From: Alloprevotella sp. | GTDB taxonomy: Bacteria; Bacteroidota; Bacteroidia; Bacteroidales; Bacteroidaceae | Length of the DNA stretch: 8,446 nucleotides | Assembly (NCBI GenBank): GCA_015259235.1 | Contig: JABZGM010000088.1 | Span: 1-8,446, forward strand | Direction: 5' to 3' | In this document: piece by piece, positions 5,599-8,446 of the stretch | How the letters are laid out: each line of letters opens with the position of its first letter | Numbering within the stretch: position 1 is the first letter of the stretch | Notes under the pieces: generated by a model | The model's database searches: none | What the model saw: the letters and a program-made list of their open reading frames with translations, nothing else | What the model was told of the DNA's origin: nothing | Program-made: the position numbers and the translations under genes

Positions 5599-7626
5599 AT
5601 GAAGCATTCCTTACTCACTATGTTTATTTCCCTCTCTGCTTTGGGAGCTGGCGGCGCGTTGTCCGCAACTGCCCAAACCAACGACTTCAAGTACACCAAC
5701 GAACAGTTTGCCGACATCCAAATGCTCCGCTACAAAGTGGAAGGATTTGAGCAACTCTCTTTGCGTCAGAAAACGCTCATTTATCATCTTTCAGAAGCAG
5801 CACTCGCAGGTCGCGACATCCTCTTCGATCAAAACGGACGCTACAATCTCCGCATCCGCGAAATGCTTGAAACTGTGTATCGTGACTACAAAGGCGACCG
5901 CAAGTCGAAAGACTTCCAAGGTCTCACCCTCTATCTCAAACGCGTGTGGTTCTCAGCAGGCATCCATCACCACTACGGCAACGAAAAGTTTGTTCCCGAA
6001 TTTTCTGAGAAATGGTTGCGCACCACGCTTGCAAGCCTTAACTATAAGGTAGAAGATGAAGTGCTAGATGCCATGTTCAATCCCAACACGTTCAAGATGC
6101 GTGTCAATCAGAAAGATGGCGATGACCTCGTGCTTACCAGCGCAGGCAACTACTACGGTCACGACGTCACCCAAGCAGAAGCCGAACAATTCTATGCAGA
6201 GCGCAAACCCTCAGGCGATCCTCGTCCCGTGATGATGGGATTGAATTCTCGTTTGGTACGCGGAGTGTTTGGTTTTCTCGAAGAGCGCGTTTGGCGCGTG
6301 GGCGGACTCTACGGCGCAGCCATCGAGCAAATCGTCAAACATCTCGAAGCTGCAGAACCCTTTGCAGAAAATGAACAACAGGCAGGTGTTATCCGTCGTC
6401 TCATCGAATACTACCGCACGGGCGACCTCCGCACCTTCGACCACTATTCTATTCAATGGCTCAAAGACACCGAGAGTTTGGTGGACTTCGTCAATGGATT
6501 CACTGAAACCTATGGTGACCCCCTCGGCATGAAAGCATCGTGGGAAAGTATCGTTAACTTCAAGGATATTGCTGCTACAGAGCGCGCTCACCAATTAGCC
6601 GTCAATGCACAGTGGTTTGAAAACAACAGTCCCGTCGATGCTCGTTTCAAGAAGAAAGAAGTCAAAGGCATCTCTGCAAAAGTCATCACTGCTGCCATTC
6701 TCTCCGGCGACCTCTATCCCTCCACCGCCATCGGCATCAACCTTCCCAATTCCGATTGGGTTCGTCGTGACTTCGGATCTAAATCCGTCACCATTTCCAA
6801 CCTCACCTCAGCTTACGCCAAAGCCGCTCACGGCAGCGGAATGGACAAAGAATTCATCATCGACGAACCCACGCGTCAGTTGGTACTCAAATATGGCGAC
6901 CGTTGCGACGACCTCCACACCGACCTCCACGAATGTCTGGGACACGGCAGCGGACAACTCCTTCCCGGCACCGACCCTGACTCCTTGAAGTCCTATGGTT
7001 CCACCATCGAAGAAGCCCGCGCCGACCTCTTCGCGCTCTACTATTTGGCTGATCCCAAACTCGTAGAACTTGGACTCACTCCTAACATGGACGCTCACAA
7101 AGCCTCCTATTATAGTTATATCCAAAACGGAGCACTCACCCAATTGGTGCGCATCAAACCCGGTAACACCATCGAAGAAGCCCACATGCGCAATCGCGCT
7201 TTGATTGCTCACTGGGTGCTCGAACAAGCCAAGTCGCAAAAGACCGCTAAACCCTGTGTGGAATTGCTGAAACAAAAAGGCAAAACCTTTGTTCGCGTCA
7301 ATGACTATGCCGAGATGCGTAACCTCTTTGGCAATCTCCTCGCTGAGATTCAGCGCATCAAGAGCGAAGGCGACTACGAAGGTGCGCGCAAACTCGTAGA
7401 AACTTATGGTGTGCAGGTAGACACCAAGGTACACAAAGAAATCCTTGAACGCTATGCTCGTTTGAAACTCTCACCCTACAAAGGTTTCATCAATCCCGTC
7501 TACCAAGCTGTTCGCGATGCTCAAGGCAACATCACCGACGTCACCATCAGTTACGATGAGGCTTTCGATGCACAGAACCTCCGCTATTCTCGCGACTATC
7601 ATTTCTTGCCTTTGGTCAATGAATAA
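5599..7626 (+). CDS. secreted dipeptidyl peptidase III (peptidase family M49)
   Basis: A zinc exopeptidase that removes dipeptides from the N-terminus of short peptides. The 675-residue product has the M49 hallmark HECLGH at 444-449 (zinc ligands H444 and H449, catalytic E445) and the second motif EEARAD at 471-476, whose E472 is the expected third zinc ligand. The Cys inside the HECLGH motif and the total length resemble the Bacteroides enzyme as I remember it. The N-terminus (residues 1-25) is a signal peptide: Lys at position 2, a hydrophobic core and an ATA site before Q26. No lipobox Cys is present, so a periplasmic or secreted soluble enzyme is expected. It starts 90 bases after coaE with no clear promoter; either read-through or a weak promoter could express it. 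C-ending codons dominate. A terminator follows. Confidence 0.95.
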   Translation: MKHSLLTMFISLSALGAGGALSATAQTNDFKYTNEQFADIQMLRYKVEGFEQLSLRQKTLIYHLSEAALAGRDILFDQNGRYNLRIREMLETVYRDYKGDRKSKDFQGLTLYLKRVWFSAGIHHHYGNEKFVPEFSEKWLRTTLASLNYKVEDEVLDAMFNPNTFKMRVNQKDGDDLVLTSAGNYYGHDVTQAEAEQFYAERKPSGDPRPVMMGLNSRLVRGVFGFLEERVWRVGGLYGAAIEQIVKHLEAAEPFAENEQQAGVIRRLIEYYRTGDLRTFDHYSIQWLKDTESLVDFVNGFTETYGDPLGMKASWESIVNFKDIAATERAHQLAVNAQWFENNSPVDARFKKKEVKGISAKVITAAILSGDLYPSTAIGINLPNSDWVRRDFGSKSVTISNLTSAYAKAAHGSGMDKEFIIDEPTRQLVLKYGDRCDDLHTDLHECLGHGSGQLLPGTDPDSLKSYGSTIEEARADLFALYYLADPKLVELGLTPNMDAHKASYYSYIQNGALTQLVRIKPGNTIEEAHMRNRALIAHWVLEQAKSQKTAKPCVELLKQKGKTFVRVNDYAEMRNLFGNLLAEIQRIKSEGDYEGARKLVETYGVQVDTKVHKEILERYARLKLSPYKGFINPVYQAVRDAQGNITDVTISYDEAFDAQNLRYSRDYHFLPLVNE

Positions 7627-7684
7627 TCCCCAATCGGTCATTATAGCGTAAAAGTATTAATTGCTGAACGCTAAACTCTTTTTT

Positions 7685-7730
7685 CCTCGCTTAGTTTTCC
7701 CCGAGAATACTGAGCGAGGATTTTCTTTTC
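7685..7730 (+). terminator. Rho-independent terminator after dipeptidyl peptidase III
   Basis: CCTCGCTTAGT (7685-7695) pairs with ACTGAGCGAGG (7709-7719) over 11 positions with one G-U pair, and the stem is followed by TTTTCTTTTC. It lies 58 bases after the stop codon and ends the plus-strand block. The converging minus-strand gene at 7824-8036 lies beyond it. Confidence 0.85.
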
Positions 7731-7746
7731 TATCTGATAAGACTAC

Positions 7747-7820
7747 ATAGTGTTTGACTATCAGTTGATTGCGTCGTTTTTGTCTGAAAAAACACTATTG
7801 CACATTTTCGTCTGAAAAAT
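7747..7820. repeat. paired TTTTYGTCTGAAAAA motifs and a 9-bp inverted repeat
   Basis: Two copies of a short, partly palindromic motif lie 28 bp apart: GTTTTTGTCTGAAAAAAC (7776-7793) and ATTTTCGTCTGAAAAAT (7804-7820). Each can fold into a small A/T stem around the GTCT core. The first copy overlaps one arm of a 9-bp inverted repeat, ATAGTGTTT (7747-7755) and AAACACTAT (7790-7798). All of this lies just downstream of the minus-strand gene ending at 7824, so it may form that gene's 3' untranslated structure. The second motif could also be a protein-binding site. Confidence 0.5.
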
Positions 7821-7823
7821 GGA

Positions 7824-8036
7824 TTAAGTTTGCCCTTCTTCCTTTGCTAAAAATGCTGCATAATGTCTGATTGCTTCGGTGATGAATGCGTTCTTGTTTG
7901 GCTGCTGCTGGAAAATCTCTAGAGCATCTTGTGGTATTCCTATTGTGATTTGCTTTGCAATGGTTCTTGGACGCCCCGCCCCCTTTCTTGCACCTCCTCT
8001 TGATTTTTTACTGGGTGTTTCTTGGATGTTATTCAT
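7824..8036 (-). CDS. small ribbon-helix-helix-like protein with basic GARKGAGRP motif
   Basis: A 70-residue protein that I do not recognise as a named gene. Residues 10-24 are strongly basic and contain RGGARKGAGRPR, a GRP-centred stretch like an AT-hook that is common in small DNA-binding proteins. Residues 28-64 fit a ribbon-helix-helix layout: a beta strand KQITIGIP, helix A QDALEIFQQQ, a turn at PNKNAF and helix B ITEAIRHYAAFLAKE. A DNA-binding regulator is therefore the best inference, possibly autoregulatory. The frame is open to an ATG at 8099, but that codon lies in a GC-rich hairpin and the added residues look unrelated, so I chose the ATG at 8034-8036, which has the A-rich upstream sequence typical of Bacteroidetes. 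It is transcribed alone, with its own promoter and a long leader, and converges on the peptidase gene. Confidence 0.7.
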   Translation of the reverse strand: MNNIQETPSKKSRGGARKGAGRPRTIAKQITIGIPQDALEIFQQQPNKNAFITEAIRHYAAFLAKEEGQT

Positions 8037-8070
8037 TTTGTTTGTATTTTTGCAGTGTTCCCTCAAAAGT

Positions 8071-8099
8071 ATGGGGTGGGGCTTTCGCCCCTTCCCCAT
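8071..8099 (-). other. GC-rich two-part hairpin with GAAA tetraloop
   Basis: On the minus strand ATGGGG, then GGGGC, a GAAA loop, GCCCC and CCCCAT form two stacked stems separated by a small AA/A internal loop. The GNRA-type loop on this strand, and not the other, suggests the structure works as minus-strand RNA. It covers the upstream ATG at 8097-8099, arguing against that codon as a translation start. Its last two bases are shared with the neighbouring ATTGCGC stem. Confidence 0.7.
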
Positions 8100-8196
8100 T
8101 GCGCTTAGAGCTTTTCGCCCTTTCTGCGCTTGCGCAATCTGAACTTGAAAACGAGATTTAGTTCAATTACGTAACCGAAAATATCAATTAAATACA

Positions 8197-8268
8197 TTGC
8201 GGTACTTTTGAGGGTTCAACTTGCAACCACTTACGCGTTAGGTTGAGTTGCGGTAATCCTTAAGGGTT
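8197..8268. repeat. imperfect direct repeat TTGCGGTA...AGGGTT
   Basis: TTGCGGTA occurs at 8197-8204 and 8248-8255, and each copy is followed 13-14 bases from its start by a [GA]AGGGTT block (8210-8216 and 8262-8268). The two copies are 51 bp apart. They sit just downstream of the predicted promoter and could be binding sites for the RHH-like protein, though they may equally reflect RNA structure. Confidence 0.5.
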
Positions 8269-8290
8269 GCACCCCCTTTCGATTACAATA

Positions 8291-8322
8291 CAAAGATACG
8301 AATTTCTTTTGAAATCAACAAG
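8291..8322 (-). promoter_or_regulatory. promoter of the small RHH-like gene
   Basis: On the minus strand TATCTTTG (8298-8291) is a full match to the TAnnTTTG element, and CTTG (8322-8319) stands 20 bases upstream as a three-of-four match to the TTTG -33 box. The surrounding A/T-rich sequence is typical of Bacteroidetes promoters. Transcription should start near 8284-8286. Confidence 0.65.
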
Positions 8323-8371
8323 TATTTTTCTTGTTTTTTCGGAGGATGTTCGTATTTTTTTTGCCTAAAAG

Positions 8372-8399
8372 CCCCCACGCGTTTCTCAACGAATGGGGG
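8372..8399. terminator. possible terminator of a gene beyond the right edge
   Basis: CCCCCA (8372-8377) pairs with TGGGGG (8394-8399), and inside it CGTT/AACG closes a TCTC loop across a 2x2 internal loop. On the minus strand it is followed by CTTTTAGG, a short U run, so it may end a minus-strand gene that lies outside this window. Apart from this hairpin I see nothing in 8323-8446. Confidence 0.4.
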
Positions 8400-8446
8400 A
8401 AAACGTAATGAAAACGAATGAATGTGAGTGTGGGGCGCGTTGTTGC

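Larger units (their letters stand above)
8037..8285 (-). promoter_or_regulatory. candidate structured 5' leader RNA of the small RHH-like gene
   Basis: Between the predicted transcript start (about 8285) and the ATG at 8036 lie about 250 nt with no convincing ORF but much potential structure. CCCTCAAAAGTA (8060-8071) and TACTTTTGAGGG (8203-8214) are an exact 12-bp inverted repeat that could close a multi-branched fold. Inside it are TGAACT/AGTTCA (8140-8145 with 8160-8165), ATTGCGC/GCGCAAT (8098-8104 with 8132-8138) and the GAAA-loop hairpin at 8071-8099. Outside it a bulged 10-bp stem pairs 8217-8228 with 8241-8250. No known riboswitch or ncRNA family is recognised, and no U-tract terminator is seen, so a leader rather than a free RNA is favoured. 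Confidence 0.5.

Noticed and set aside
7644..7684. Second hairpin (TAGCGT/ACGCTA) with six T residues after the peptidase gene
   Set aside because: A 6-bp stem with an 18-base loop is weak, and the much better terminator lies immediately downstream.
7879..8161. Plus-strand open frames opposite the small RHH-like gene
   Set aside because: They are complements of the minus-strand gene and its leader and have no promoter or recognisable domain.
8060..8285. Known structural RNAs (tmRNA, 6S, RNase P, SRP RNA) in the right-hand leader
   Set aside because: None of the recognisable conserved cores or end sequences of these RNAs is present, and no terminator closes a free transcript.
8408..8446. Plus-strand open frame starting MKTNECECG and running off the right edge
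   Set aside because: Only 13 codons are visible, with no promoter or recognisable motif; it cannot be judged from this window.

Overview
The window looks like the chromosome of a Bacteroidales bacterium, most likely Prevotella-like (inference). Support comes from a roughly 310-residue NusB, a PUR-like DUF3276 protein, a Bacteroidetes-type secreted dipeptidyl peptidase III, no clear Shine-Dalgarno sites, and promoters of the Bacteroidetes form TTTG-N19..21-TAnnTTTG. Most genes are conserved housekeeping genes. The accessory-looking part is the right-hand end.

Left block (1-2198, all minus strand). A DUF3276 nucleic-acid-binding protein (1815-2198) is followed by rplY (912-1520, ribosomal protein L25/CTC) and then pth (38-598, peptidyl-tRNA hydrolase). 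rplY has a very good promoter at 1619-1650 and a strong terminator at 851-885. Between that terminator and pth lie exactly 16 degenerate copies of a 7-bp unit, consensus TAACGTC (732-843).

Central block (2350-7730, all plus strand). A TATCTTTG promoter element (2396-2403) drives nusB, then yajC, a ybbR-domain gene and coaE, followed by an exported M49 dipeptidyl peptidase III. A 12-bp perfect hairpin with a T-rich tail lies between yajC and ybbR and could stop or attenuate transcription there. A terminator at 7685-7730 ends the block. Together these genes serve transcription antitermination, Sec-dependent export, envelope function, coenzyme A synthesis and peptide use.

Right block (7747-8446, mostly minus strand). 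A 70-residue protein has a basic GARKGAGRP motif and a ribbon-helix-helix-like domain (7824-8036). It is preceded by its own promoter (near 8291-8322) and about 250 nt of untranslated leader. The leader contains a 12-bp long-range inverted repeat that encloses at least three hairpins, one with a GAAA tetraloop, plus an upstream hairpin and a direct repeat. This is the best candidate here for something undescribed: a cis-acting RNA or autoregulatory region for a small DNA-binding protein. No mobile-element enzyme, CRISPR array, tRNA or rRNA was seen.
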